Assembly (NCBI RefSeq): GCF_037176765.1
Contig: NC_090034.1
Span: forward strand, 98,045,500-98,109,499
DNA: 64,000 bases
Source: Anolis sagrei
Lineage: Eukaryota > Chordata > Lepidosauria > Squamata > Anolidae
Reading direction: 5' to 3'
Shown here: one piece after another, positions 35,880 through 46,740 of the stretch
Position numbering within the stretch: position 1 is the stretch's first letter
How the letters are laid out: every line of letters begins with the position of its first letter
Program-made: the position numbers and the translations under genes
Notes under the pieces: generated by a model
Seen by the model: only the letters and a program-made list of their open reading frames with translations
What the model was told of the DNA's origin: nothing
Databases searched by the model: none

Positions 35880-38800
35880 CCCCATGGATACAAAGGGGTC
35901 ATGGATACAAAGTTAGATAGGAGTAATAGAATAAAAAAAGACAAGAAAGAAGGCAGATTACCGGGTGCTTTTTTGAAAGAAATACATCAATGGGATATGT
36001 TCGATATCTGGAGAACTCTCAATCCAACTGGGAGAGAATTTACATACTACTCTCACAGACACAAATCAGCCTCCAGAATTGATATGGTATTTGGTACAAA
36101 AGACATCATCTGCAGAACAGAAAAGATAGAGATCCTAGCAAGAACATTTGCAGACCATAATCCGATTCTATTGAAACTAAGAAAAGAAAATAGCAACAGG
36201 GGGGGTTGGAGAATGAACGATTATATTCTGAGGATACAAACACATAGAGATAAAATTGGAAAGGAATTAAAATACTACCTGAAAGACAACACCAATGATA
36301 ACCTAGAGGATAGGGTGGTTTGGGAGGCTGGAAAAGCTGTAATAAGAGGGGTATTAATTCAGCAAAATTCAATTTGGTACAAAGGTAATAATAAAAAGCA
36401 ACTAGAGTTATTAGTCAAGATTAGAGGAAAGGAAATAGAGCTGGAGAGGAAAAGAGGGCAGCGAAATGAAATTCTGGCAGAATTGAAAAACTTACACCAG
36501 CAATATGACCTCTTGATTGCTAATGATATTGAGAGGAAAATCAGGTACAATAGGTACAACTTCTTTGAGAATGCAAACAAGCCAGGCAAATTTCTTGCCT
36601 GGCAGCTGAAAGGTACAAAGAAATCCCAACTGATTACCAGAATAAGAAACAATGGTGAGACAATTACAAACTTGCAGCAAATCCAGACAATTTTTGAAAA
36701 ATATTACTCAAAGCTCTACAAAAAAGAACAGGAAGATTTAGACAAGACCATTCAATTTGTTAATGAGACCAAGATTGTAAGATTAACTGAAGCAATGAAA
36801 GCTAATCTAGATAGATTAATTTCACCAGACGAACTAATGGAAACAATAGATAAGATTAGGCCACATAAAGCTCCTGGCCCAGATGGTCTTTCCCCACTCT
36901 ATTATAAAACGTTTAAAGAAGAGCTGACACCATTACTGGTGTCTGTAATGAATAAAGTCTTGGAAAAAGGTGAGATTCCAGATTCTTGGAAAGAATCCAC
37001 AATTGTACTAATCCCAAAATCAGATAAAGACCTAGACCAAATTAAAAATTACAGACCCATCTCGCTTCTAAATTGTGACTATAAATTATTTACTACAATC
37101 TTGGCAAACAGACTCAAACAGACATTAGCAGAAATCATTCATAAGGATCAAGCGGGATTTCTACCTAATAGATACCTGAGCCAAAATGTCAGAACAATTC
37201 TGAATGTTTTGGAGGTAGCGGAGAGCGACCCCAATAAAGATTTAGCATTGTTTTTTTTGGATGCGGAAAAAGCTTTCGACCAGGTCAGCTGGGTTTATTT
37301 GGAAAAGGTCTTGGATTTATATGGGGTGGGCCATCGCTTTAGAAAAGCAGTGGGGGCAATATATTCTAAGCAATCTGCTAAGATAAAAATAAATGGACAG
37401 CTGACAAAAGCCATAGATATACAGAAAGGGACTAGACAAGGCTGTCCACTTTCGCCATTACTATTCATTTTGGGATTGGAAATTTTGAGTATAAGAATTA
37501 GGGATGACAATGAAATTGAAGGGTTCAAAGTAAAAGGCCAGGAAATCAAAATCAGAACATATGCAGACGATATGGTTTGTATTTTATCTAATCCAACACA
37601 GAGCGTTCCAAAATTATTAGAGGTAATCAAATTGTATGGAGAGGTTTCGGGTTTTAAAATAAATAAAGATAAATCTAAATTTATTACAAAAAATTTAGAC
37701 ACTAAAATTATTAGGAAATTAGAGGAAGTGGCTAACTGTAAAGTAGTCCCGAAGATAAAATATTTGGGAATAACTATCACAAGCAAGAACATCGACTTGT
37801 TTCAAAATAATTATGTGAAGACATGGTCGGAGATCAAAGGAAATTTGAACAATTGGCAAAAGCTACCATTAACATGGCTGGGCAGGATTGCAATTATTAA
37901 GATGATGATACTTCCCAAAATGCTTTTCTTTTTTCAAAGCATACCTATTATTAAAGGGACTAAAATTTTCAATTTGTGGAAGAGGGATATCATGAATTTC
38001 ATTTGGGCAGGGAAAAAAGCCAGGATTGCTTACAAAAATTTAATTGATACCAAAGAGAGGGGAGGACTAAATTTACCAGATTTAAAAACCTACTATGAGG
38101 CCGCCTGCATGAGCTGGCTCAAAGATTGGATACAATTCCGGAACATAAATCTACTAAATTTAGAAGGACATGGAATCAGATATGGATGGCATTCTTACCT
38201 CTGGTATGAAGGAGAGAGATTAAATAAGGCATTCAATAAACATGTAATTACGGGAAGCTTAATAGATGTTTGGAAAAGATACAAATTAGGGATGGAATCC
38301 AAAACACCCCTGTGGCTGAGGCCAATAGAAGCCATTGGGAGACCCACCTGCAAGGATGATGTCAGAACATACGGGGAACTACTTATCAGGTCCAATGGCC
38401 AATGGGCACTGAGGGGAAAAGACGAATTGGGTATTAAAGATTGGTTCCGATATCATCAATTATACGATAGATTCAAAAAAGACGAGAAGAGGGGATTTGC
38501 TTTGGAAGATAATCGTGTTAAAACCCCCATGATCTCATGGGCAAAAGATTTAGGGAGAAGCATAGATTTTGACATCTGGGAAAACCTGTGGAACAATGGA
38601 TTTAAATTTACAGTGGCAGCTTCAATTAGAGATAATGTATATAAAATGTTCTACAGATGCTACATAACTCCAGCCCTCCTAGCCAAAATGGACAAGTCAC
38701 AAACAGGATCCTGTTGGAGATGCAAAAGAAAGAAAGGGACTTTCTTTCACGTATGGTGGTCGTGCGAACTGGTGCAGATCTATTGGAAAAGAATAATAAA

Positions 38801-39344
38801 GGAAACAAATAAAATGATTTACAACAAAGTAAAAAAGAACCCAGGGATGTGCCTATTAGGGATATTCAGAGACAGCTTAGAACAGCCAGAGAGAGAAATC
38901 TGTTTGTACAGCTTTGCGGCTGCACGCATTACAATTGCCAAAAACTGGAAAGGGGAGAAAACATTAAGCATCAAAGATTGGAAGGATAAATTGTGGGATT
39001 ATGCACAGATGGCTAAGATTTCAAGCAATTTGAAATATGAAAATAATGAAATATTTGAAAGAAACTGGAAGCTGGCCTTAGCATACTTGACGGGAGAGCT
39101 AAAGAAATAAAAACAAGAGGAATTTATTGAATTAAAAGTATATAGAGGGTTAAATAAGTTGTGCATAAATCCTGCGTGGATTAGTGACGGAAGTCAAGGT
39201 GGTGGGTAGCACTGGGGGTGGGTGGAGGGGTAACTGTATGGAGGGTTGTTTGTGTATGTGTGTTTGTTTGTGTATGTGTACATTTTTGCAACATATACAG
39301 TTGGTGTATTATCTTTTCAAAATAAAATTTAATTAAAAAAAAAA
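35880..39344 (+). mobile_element. L1 LINE, 5'-truncated, 1069-codon open ORF2
   Basis: The frame 35901-39110 covers the end of the AP endonuclease (SRIDMVFG, FADHNPILL), the reverse transcriptase (NYRPISLLNCDYKLFTTILA, LFFLDAEKAFDQVSW, GTRQGCPLSPLLF, catalytic TYADDMVCIL) and the C-terminal CWRCKRKKGTFFHVWWSC knuckle, then a 3' end with poly(A). A perfect 18 bp duplication ACAAGTACGTTTGGTGGA flanks it (35862-35879, 39345-39362). It lacks 29 residues after KRGFA that its antisense sister at 23.6 kb keeps. ORF1 is missing, so it is not autonomous, but it is young. It lies in intron 8 of C. Confidence 0.95.
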
Positions 39345-39715
39345 ACAAGTACGTTTGGTGGAGACGAGACACAGAGCCTTCTCGGTATCTATAATATCTA
39401 TAGATATTAGATCAGCCACCTCCCTTTTAACATTCCGGAAAAAAGTCAAGACGTGGCTTTTTGAATAACCGTGTCCAAATGCAGAGTAACAGACATAGGA
39501 AAATGGAATGACGACAATGAGACTGGACAACGTTTTTAACACAGAGACACTATGAATTTATATTTATGATTTGTTTAGTTTTTATTATATGTTATGTTTT
39601 TACTTTTATTTATAATATTGTAAACATTGAATTTTACCCTGTTAACCGCCATGAGTCGCCTACGGGCTGAGAAAGGTAGTATACAAATACAGTAAATAAA
39701 TAAATAAAATAAATA
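39345..39715 (+). mobile_element. L2-clade LINE, right part and tail
   Basis: It resumes after the L1 with CAGCCACCTCCCTTTTAACA and ends GTTAACCGCCATGAGTCGCC with AAATAAATAAA. Confidence 0.75.
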
Positions 39716-39919
39716 TTACATGGGCCTACTGCAATCAGTGTGAATTGCTCAGGTAGAGATTGCCGAAGGAGGCAGATGAAATGGGTAACTAATGCTTTAA
39801 AATCTTAAAATGCTAATATAAGAACCCTAACCCTTATACATATATTGAACAAACCAGCTAACAAGCAAGAATACAATCCTTCTCCTCATTAGTGTGTTTA
39901 AGAAAGCTCTACCTGAGGA

Positions 39920-41029
39920 TAACATTTACACAAATGACCAGCCACTGCCAGAAGGGACAGAGAGCTCTCCGAAGCTCTAGGTGCTCTTACTGCCTATTAC
40001 AGGGAAAACCAGCTGATCCCTAACCCACCTAAAACACAGACATATGCTTTTCATCTCAAGAACAGACAAGCATCCCGAGCTCTGAGGATCACCTGGGAAG
40101 GAATCCCACTGGAGCAGTGCAGAGCACCCAAATACCCGGGAATCACTCTGGACCGTGCTCTGACCTACAAGAAGCACTGCCTGAATATCAAGCAAAAGGT
40201 GGGTGCTAGAAACAATATCATACGAAAGCTGACTGGTACAACCTGGGGATCACAACCAGATACAGTGAAGACATCTGCCCTTGCACTATGCTACTCTGCT
40301 GCTGAGTATGCATGCCCAGGGTGGAACACATCTCACCACGCTAAAACAGTGGATGTGGTTCTTAATGAGACATGCTGCATTATCACGGGGCGTCTGTGCC
40401 CTACACCACTAGAGAAATTACACTGTTTAGCCAGTATTGCACCACCTGACATTTGCCAGGGAGTAGCAGCCAATACTGAAAGGACCAAGGCAGAGACACC
40501 TCCAGCTCATCCCTTGTTTGGATATCAGCCATCACATCAACAAATTAAATCAAGAAATAGTTTTCTAAGATCAACAGAGACACTCGCTGGAACACCTCAG
40601 CAAGCAAGAGTCCAAAAGTGGCAGGCTCAAACCCAGAACCTCAATCAATGGCTGATACCAAATGAGAGACTCCCCCCTGGGCATACAGAAAACTGAGCGA
40701 CTTGGAAGATGCTGAACAGACTGCGCTCTGGCACCACGAGATGCAGAGCCAACCTCAAGAAATGGGGCTACAAAGTGGAATCCACGACATGCGGGTGTGG
40801 AGAAGAGCAAACCACAGACCTCCTGCTGCAATGCAACCTGAGCCCTGCCACATGCACAATGGAGGACCTTCTTATAGTAACATCAGAGGCACTCCAAGTG
40901 GCCAGCTACTGGTCAAAGGACATTTAATCAACTACCAAGCTTGCAAACTCTGTCTTGTCTGTTTGTTAAAAATAGGTTTAAAATGTAATACAATTGTCCG
41001 GTTGATACTGACAATATAAATAAATAAAT
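39920..41029 (+). mobile_element. Jockey-group (Vingi-like) LINE on the exon 8 donor of copy C
   Basis: The 5'-truncated copy starts in the RT with FTNDQ-type sequence and lacks the YADD segment. It continues through [20 protein letters not shown] to the 3' end and AAATAAATA tail. The duplication ACCTGAGGA at 39911-39919 and 41030-41038 includes the splice donor. Confidence 0.88.
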
Positions 41030-41031
41030 AC

Positions 41032-41173
41032 CTGAGGAGAAAGGCACAAAGGCATCATTCTTCTTGAAGCATCCATTCTCATCCAAGAAGTTCTCTGGGT
41101 TGAAAGCATTGGGGTTTTTAAACATTGTGGGATCATGCAAAACAGAGCTGAGCACAGGGCAAACTTCCATTCC
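41032..41173 (-). CDS. CYP2: CYP2 copy C, exon 8
   Basis: The 142 bp exon encodes [20 protein letters not shown] and ends VPFSS. Its donor is now CAG|GTATTT, where the T-rich part comes from the tail of a LINE that inserted on the splice site. Confidence 0.91.
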
Positions 41174-41485
41174 CTGAGAAAAGGAAAAGAAAGATTTATG
41201 AGCTCAGAATGGCAAAAATTCAGTCCTAGAAGAGCCCATCGTAAATTGCATGTTTTCATCCACTCATAGTCCACAAGATTTAGTTGTTCTGTGTAAAGAC
41301 TGTAAAACAACTGGAATACATAAGGAAACAACCTAACTGTCCTACAAAAAAAAGTATGAGCATCTGAACTACAAAGATTCAAAGATAGTCGCAGCAGAAG
41401 CTTAAACTGTGGTTGTGACAACCTCTGCATGCTCTTATTCAGGTAGCCCACGAGAAAATGACGGAACATTTCAGACTACCTTGTA

Positions 41486-41990
41486 GGGATGTGCGATCCA
41501 TTAAAAAACAGTTCAAAAGTCATTACAAAACTGGGGGGTGATGGTGTTTCATTTCTAAAGTGCATTTAAAGTCTGGTTAGTGAAAAATTCATTACTATAA
41601 CATGAGTGACGAAATTTTGTTACTATTTCGTTATAGTAATTGTGCATGCACATAATTACTATAATTGAGGAAACTTCAAGGGCTCCTCTCTCCCTCATTT
41701 TTACAGCTATTGGGGTGAAACTCACTACAATTGTAGAACACATTTTCCACTCTCAGACCACCAAATTTCAGAACATTTCACTTATCCACGGATTTCTGTG
41801 GAATTTTCAAAATTTTTATAAACAAAATTTTTATGATAGTATTAAAATGATGGAACGAAGAGCCCTGCCAGTTACCCCATTGCTGCCAATGGACCGGATG
41901 TATCCCCCCCCCCCTCCCAGTTTCGGGAATTTCCCAATAAATGGGCCAGCCAAAAACCAGACAGGGTTTTGGCAAATTGCACACCATTAA
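41486..41990. mobile_element. DNA transposon, GGTGTGCAA-type ends
   Basis: The left end is AGGGATGTGCGATCC and the right end GCAAATTGCACACC. It is allied to 19690-20133 at the same intron position, with an A/T-rich hairpin CATTACTATAAC...GTTATAGTAAT near 41590-41640. Confidence 0.55.
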
Positions 41991-42687
41991 TATACCATCC
42001 TAAATAATCTATAGGACAATAACCAATATTAGCAGGTATTCCTGAAGGTGGCTTAAACCAAAGTGGAATGGATATTCCACTGAGAGCAAGGATTCTTGCC
42101 TTCTCTCTCTTACTTCAAGGTTCAGCAAAACATATTAACCACAAACTGTGTAAGATACTCAATGGCCGGTCATGCCCCTTTTTGCAAGATGTACTGGACA
42201 GTTGGATTTCCTGTTTCTGACTTCCAGTAACCCAATTGCTCTTCCTAGTGACAGTTGAGTTTCAGATGATCAGGTTCAAAAACAAGTACTCATCCTGTGC
42301 TAACCCATATGCTAATCTATAAGTTTCACCCATGGACAAGTCAAGTTGATATTTGATTGGATGATAAATGATATCTCCTCCAGCTGTGTACCAGATAAAC
42401 GGCTTGCTGCACCTGAGCTATACATCTCCCCCCTTTTTTTCAAAGGCACTGTCATCTACACATTTTCTCCTTTTGAAATCCCCCAGTTCCACTATTGTCC
42501 TCCCACTCAGCTTACTTCAATTGCTGCAAACTCAAATCATATTTGGGCATCTTGGTCACACTCTAATGTTGCTTGGGCTGCATGTATCCCATTTTCCTCC
42601 CGTAAAACATTGGAAGATGTGAAGTTGACTATCGCTCTCAGTTTCAAGTAAACCAGTCTCCCTTTATCTTTCCTGGTTACTCCACTA

Positions 42688-42987
<300 letters not shown>

Positions 42988-43284
42988 TCATTGTAGGAAG
43001 ACCAACACCACATCACAAGCAACAGCCTGGAAGGCCTGATTGTAGTTTCTTCTGCTTGAGAAGACACCATGAGCTAGTTTTCCTCATTCCTCATACCTCA
43101 TACACTCTTCCATCATTTTAAAACTTTCCCGTTATTTCTGAAATGATCAAGCATACTATTGGCATGCCTCCTTGTGGCCGCTAAACATTTTCAAGTCTAG
43201 TAGGCCCTCTGTATCTTGTGGGGTTCGTTTCCAAGATATCCCATGGATATCAACATCTGTGGATACTGAAGTTTCACTATAGAC

Positions 43285-43419
43285 CAATGGTTCTCAACCT
43301 GTGGGTCCCCAGGTGTTTTGCGTTAAAACTCCCAGGAATCCCAGCCAGTTTACCAGCTGTTAGGATTTCTGGGAGTTGAAGGCCAAAACATCTGGGGACC
43401 CACAGGTTGAGAATCACTG
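43285..43419. mobile_element. hAT MITE, palindromic, 135 bp
   Basis: Inverted ends CAATGGTTCTCAACCTGTGG and CCACAGGTTGAGAATCACTG pair over most of its length. A perfect 8 bp duplication CTATAGAC (43277-43284, 43420-43427) flanks it. The empty site in D is near 54865. Confidence 0.92.
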
Positions 43420-43868
43420 CTATAGACAATGACGTAATGAAATAGTGTCTCAACTATAAGTGGGCAAATAAGTGTTGAGGAGAGGGGAGGTTATAGCATT
43501 GTTTGCTTATATATCCTTATAGTACTCCATAGGTGGCCAAACCAAGATTTGCTTCCCCCTTCCCAGATGCACAATACGTGGGGACAGAGGGCTGACTGTA
43601 CTCAAATGTGTATGAAGAAGTGGAAGATAGGGTGAAATTTAACCATGAAGTTGACCATCAAATTGTTCTGGAGGACGTAGAAAATCCCAAAGAATCATTC
43701 TCTGTAGGAATCTCCATGTCTTCCAGTATGATTCTGCATTCAATTTCCAGAAGAATTTAAATATGAGGTTGCCCTGGAGAAACTAATGATTCATAGAGAG
43801 AACCAATAATCAAGTCCATAAAAGATTAAACCTGCCAGTGTGGGCCAAATGAGGTGATACTGTACAAC

Positions 43869-44160
43869 CAGGCATATAGCCGGGGGGGGGGGGCGGGGGG
43901 GCTTGGGGGGCTTCAGCCCCCCCCCCCTGAAATTCTCATGGTGGTCCACGAGAAGGTCTTACTGGTACATTATTTAAACTGTTATGTTTATTCATATGAT
44001 CTGATCACCATGCTCAATATATCCCATATGCATCGGGGTATTGGGGTAACGATACAAAAGGTTTGCTAGGGTAGACCCTCTTTCACTCAGACTCAGCCCC
44101 CCCCCCCCCCCCCGAATCAAACTCAGCTCCCCGAGAAAAACAATCCTGGCTACGGGCCTG
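43869..44160. mobile_element. hAT element, CAGGCC.GTAGCC ends
   Basis: The ends are CAGGCATATAGCCGGG and CCTGGCTACGGGCCTG, with long internal G and C tracts. The duplications TGTACAAC/TATACAAC lie at 43861-43868 and 44161-44168. The empty site in D is at 55332. It lies 23 bp from the exon 6 donor of C. Confidence 0.88.
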
Positions 44161-44182
44161 TATACAACAATAACAACAATAC

Positions 44183-44324
44183 CTTGCACTTCGGGATATT
44201 TCATCAAAAACAGGAAGCCATATCTCAGGGTTGAACTGACGGTCTCTGTTCCAGCAAAAAACAGAGTAAAGATGCTCACCTCCAAATTCTTATTAGTAAA
44301 TTCACTAAGTGGATTGCCTTTTTC
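44183..44324 (-). CDS. CYP2: CYP2 copy C, exon 6
   Basis: The 142 bp exon encodes [20 protein letters not shown] and [18 protein letters not shown] hAT element begins 23 bp past its donor. Confidence 0.91.
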
Positions 44325-44413
44325 CTGAAAGGAGGAAAGATGAAGAAATCATGTGATGATTCCAAGATAAACCACTGACAGATCCACACCACCTTCATAC
44401 ACCAGCAAGGTAC

Positions 44414-44590
44414 CTTTTCCATCTGGATGAGGTAGCAATCAATAAAGTCACGTGGGAAGTTAGGGTCAAGGGTCTCTTGGTTCTTCTTCACTCTCTTGGC
44501 AATGAAGCACGACAAATGTGACATAATGTCATAGACTCTGTTGTGGGGGCCTGGGAAGTACTTCAGAAAAGTGGGAAACATGTCATAGAG
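44414..44590 (-). CDS. CYP2: CYP2 copy C, exon 5
   Basis: The 177 bp exon encodes [20 protein letters not shown], then [18 protein letters not shown] and DFIDCYLIQMEK. It is closest to exon 5 of D. Confidence 0.91.
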
Positions 44591-44859
44591 CTGCATGAGA
44601 AGAGAAATCATGTTTAGTGGGTTTCCTGCCAAATTTCATCCTAGCACCAGTTGTATTTCTTTAGTTTCCTTTGGAAGAAATTCTGGAGTTAGAAACAAAG
44701 AGGGCATCAAACATCAGAAAAAAATCAAAAGAGCACCTGGTTCCAGGACTGGATATGAATGCCTAGTAGATGAAAAGTGAAGAACATCAGGATAGGATTC
44801 AAGACCAAAAGATTTTTAACCAGCTGAACATTATCACGAAGTGAGTAACATTCAGGTAC

Positions 44860-45020
44860 CTGGGACCAGGTTGAGCTCGCTTCCCAGTAGAAATCGTTTA
44901 TTAGCCTCATAAGGGCCTGGAATTCCTCATCCTCGTAGTCAAAACGGTCCCCAAATACAATAGAGGAAATGATATTAGAGACGGCATTCCTGAGAGGGTC
45001 GGTGGGGTCTAAAACTTTTC
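44860..45020 (-). CDS. CYP2: CYP2 copy C, exon 4 (first surviving exon)
   Basis: The 161 bp exon encodes KVLDPTDPLRNAVSNIISSI and ends EASSTWSQ at donor CAG|GTACC. Its acceptor is intact although no exon remains upstream. Confidence 0.9.
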
Positions 45021-45048
45021 CTGCAACACAAGAGCAAAAGAAAAACAA

Positions 45049-45084
45049 ATAACAGAGATCCAGTCTACAGAGATCCAGTCTGTG
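45049..45084. other. Deletion scar of copy C with duplicated 15 bp
   Basis: CAGAGATCCAGTCTA is followed at once by CAGAGATCCAGTCTG, then by sequence homologous to 62598. Left of it is intron 3 of C (compare 56400), so exons 1-3 were removed here. Confidence 0.75.
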
Positions 45085-45310
45085 CTTTATATCAGAATGT
45101 TTTATCAACATGTCTGTTAATTTTTAATAACCTTTGATTAAGCCCAGTAAATCTTAAAAAGTTAAGCCACGACACATAATTCAAGGGCATTTTCAGTCTT
45201 CTGTAAATGTGCTATTATTCAGCAATCTCCCATATGTGAGGCATGTCACACAACCTGTTTGTTCTGGGCTTTTCTCCTTGTAGCCTCTAAATCCTGCAAT
45301 GTATACAGCT
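45085..45310. other. Spacer block shared with 62590-62820
   Basis: Near-identical to the region 2.5 kb upstream of D. It contains TATATCAGAATGTTTTATCA and AATCTCCCATATGTGAGGCA. No gene was seen. Confidence 0.7.
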
Positions 45311-45314
45311 TAGA

Positions 45315-45633
45315 TAAAGGTAAAAGTTTTCCCCTGACATTAAGTCCGACTCTGGGGATTGGTGCTCATTTTCATATTTAATCTGAAGAGCTCACGTTAT
45401 CCATAGACACCTCCAAGGTCATGTGGCCGGCATGACTGCATGGAGCGCCGTTATCTTCCCGCCGGAGCGGTACCTATTGATCTACTCACATTTGCATGTT
45501 TTGGAACTGCTAGGTTGGCAGAAGCTGGGGCTAACAGCGGGAGCTCATGCCACTCCCCAGATTGGAACCTGTGACCTTTCAGTAAGCAAGTTCAGCAGCT
45601 CAGTGGTTTAATCCACTGTGCCACCGAGGGCTC
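45315..45633 (-). mobile_element. Sauria-type tRNA SINE, antisense
   Basis: The tail GGTAAAAGTTTTCCCCTGAC and BovB-like end lie at the left, and the tRNA head CACTGTGCCACCGAGGGCTC at the right. It occupies the place where exon 1 of the orphan promoter should be. Its sister is at 62828. Confidence 0.9.
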
Positions 45634-45635
45634 CG

Positions 45636-45806
45636 ACAGCTATGTTACTGGTTGTCAATTGTCCTTTTCTTTTGGGTGTGGACACTGGCCCTTTCTGGCT
45701 GGGGCTTTATGGTCTGTTATTGGGGTTGGTTGAGCACCGCCTTCCACATTTCATAACTAAACAGACCTGGAGTACAAGTCAACAGTAAGAGAATGCAGAA
45801 ACCAAT
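45636..45806 (-). promoter_or_regulatory. Orphan A-type CYP2 promoter and 5' leader, no coding exon
   Basis: The sequence parallels the leader and promoter of copy A (13310-13490), including the CCAATAACAG box region and the GTTATGAAATGTGGAAGGCG block. Where exon 1 should follow there is instead a Sauria SINE. It appears to be the surviving 5' end of a lost gene copy. Confidence 0.6.
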
Positions 45807-45815
45807 CATATAGAC

Positions 45816-46176
45816 CAGGGGTCCTCAAACTTTTTAAATAGAGGGCCAGGTCACAGTCTTTCAAACTGTTGGTGGGCCGGATTATAATTAGAAAAAAACA
45901 TGAATGAATTCCTATGCACACTGCACGTATCTTATTTGTAGTGCAAAAACACTTAAAAACAATACAATAATGAAAATTAAGAACAATTTTAACAAATATA
46001 AACTTATTAGTATTTCAATGGAAAGTGTGGGCCTGTTTTTGGCTGATGAGATAGGATTGTTGTTGTTATTGTGTGCTTTCAAGTCATTTCTGACTTAGGT
46101 TGACCCTGAGCGAAGGCCAGGTAAATGACCTTGGAGGGCCGCATCCGGCCCCCGGGCCTTAGTTTGAGGACCCCTG
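45816..46176. mobile_element. hAT element, CAGGGGTCC ends (second copy)
   Basis: The duplications ATATAGAC/ATATAAAC lie at 45808-45815 and 46177-46184. The empty site in the duplicate block is at 63475, so it postdates that duplication. Confidence 0.9.
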
Positions 46177-46307
46177 ATATAAACCATTAATCCCTAGAAC
46201 TAGGGAAAATATTACTGTTTATTCCTTCACTGCAGGGGATTGGATTGGACAAATGTACAAAGTGAGAGCACATATAGATGATGAAATATTGGTTGTGGAA
46301 TATCTGC

Positions 46308-46308
<1 letters not shown>

Positions 46309-46352
<44 letters not shown>

Positions 46353-46740
46353 CTTTATTTATACCCCACTTCCATCTCCTCAATGGGGACTCTGGGCGGC
46401 TAACATGAGGCCAAGTGCAAAAATACAATACAGCACAATAAAATACAGAATGCAGAGAACAAAACATTACATCAGAAAATAGTTCCAGTAATAAAATAAA
46501 TAAAGCAAATTAACACAATAAAATCAAACAGGATGGGCAGGCCAAATGGACAAGATAAAATGATAAAACCCTGGGTGAGGTAGGAATAGAAAATATGTAA
46601 ATGAATGATAAATCAGTGGGGTAAGGCTTTCAGTTTAGGATGGGAGAAAGTGCATCATAGGGACAACACTATAGATGGAGCAGACAGAAATGGGATAAAG
46701 GGTCACTCTCCCAAGGCACATCAAAAGAGCCAGGTTTTCA
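46309..46740 (-). mobile_element. L2-clade LINE tail, antisense, with (AAT)n
   Basis: The AAT microsatellite at 46309-46352 is its tail, followed by CTTTATTTATACCCCACTTC and CAATGGGGACTCTGGGCGGC. Confidence 0.75.

Noticed and set aside
35901-39110. 1069-codon open frame as a host gene
   Set aside because: It is L1 ORF2, with poly(A) and an 18 bp duplication.
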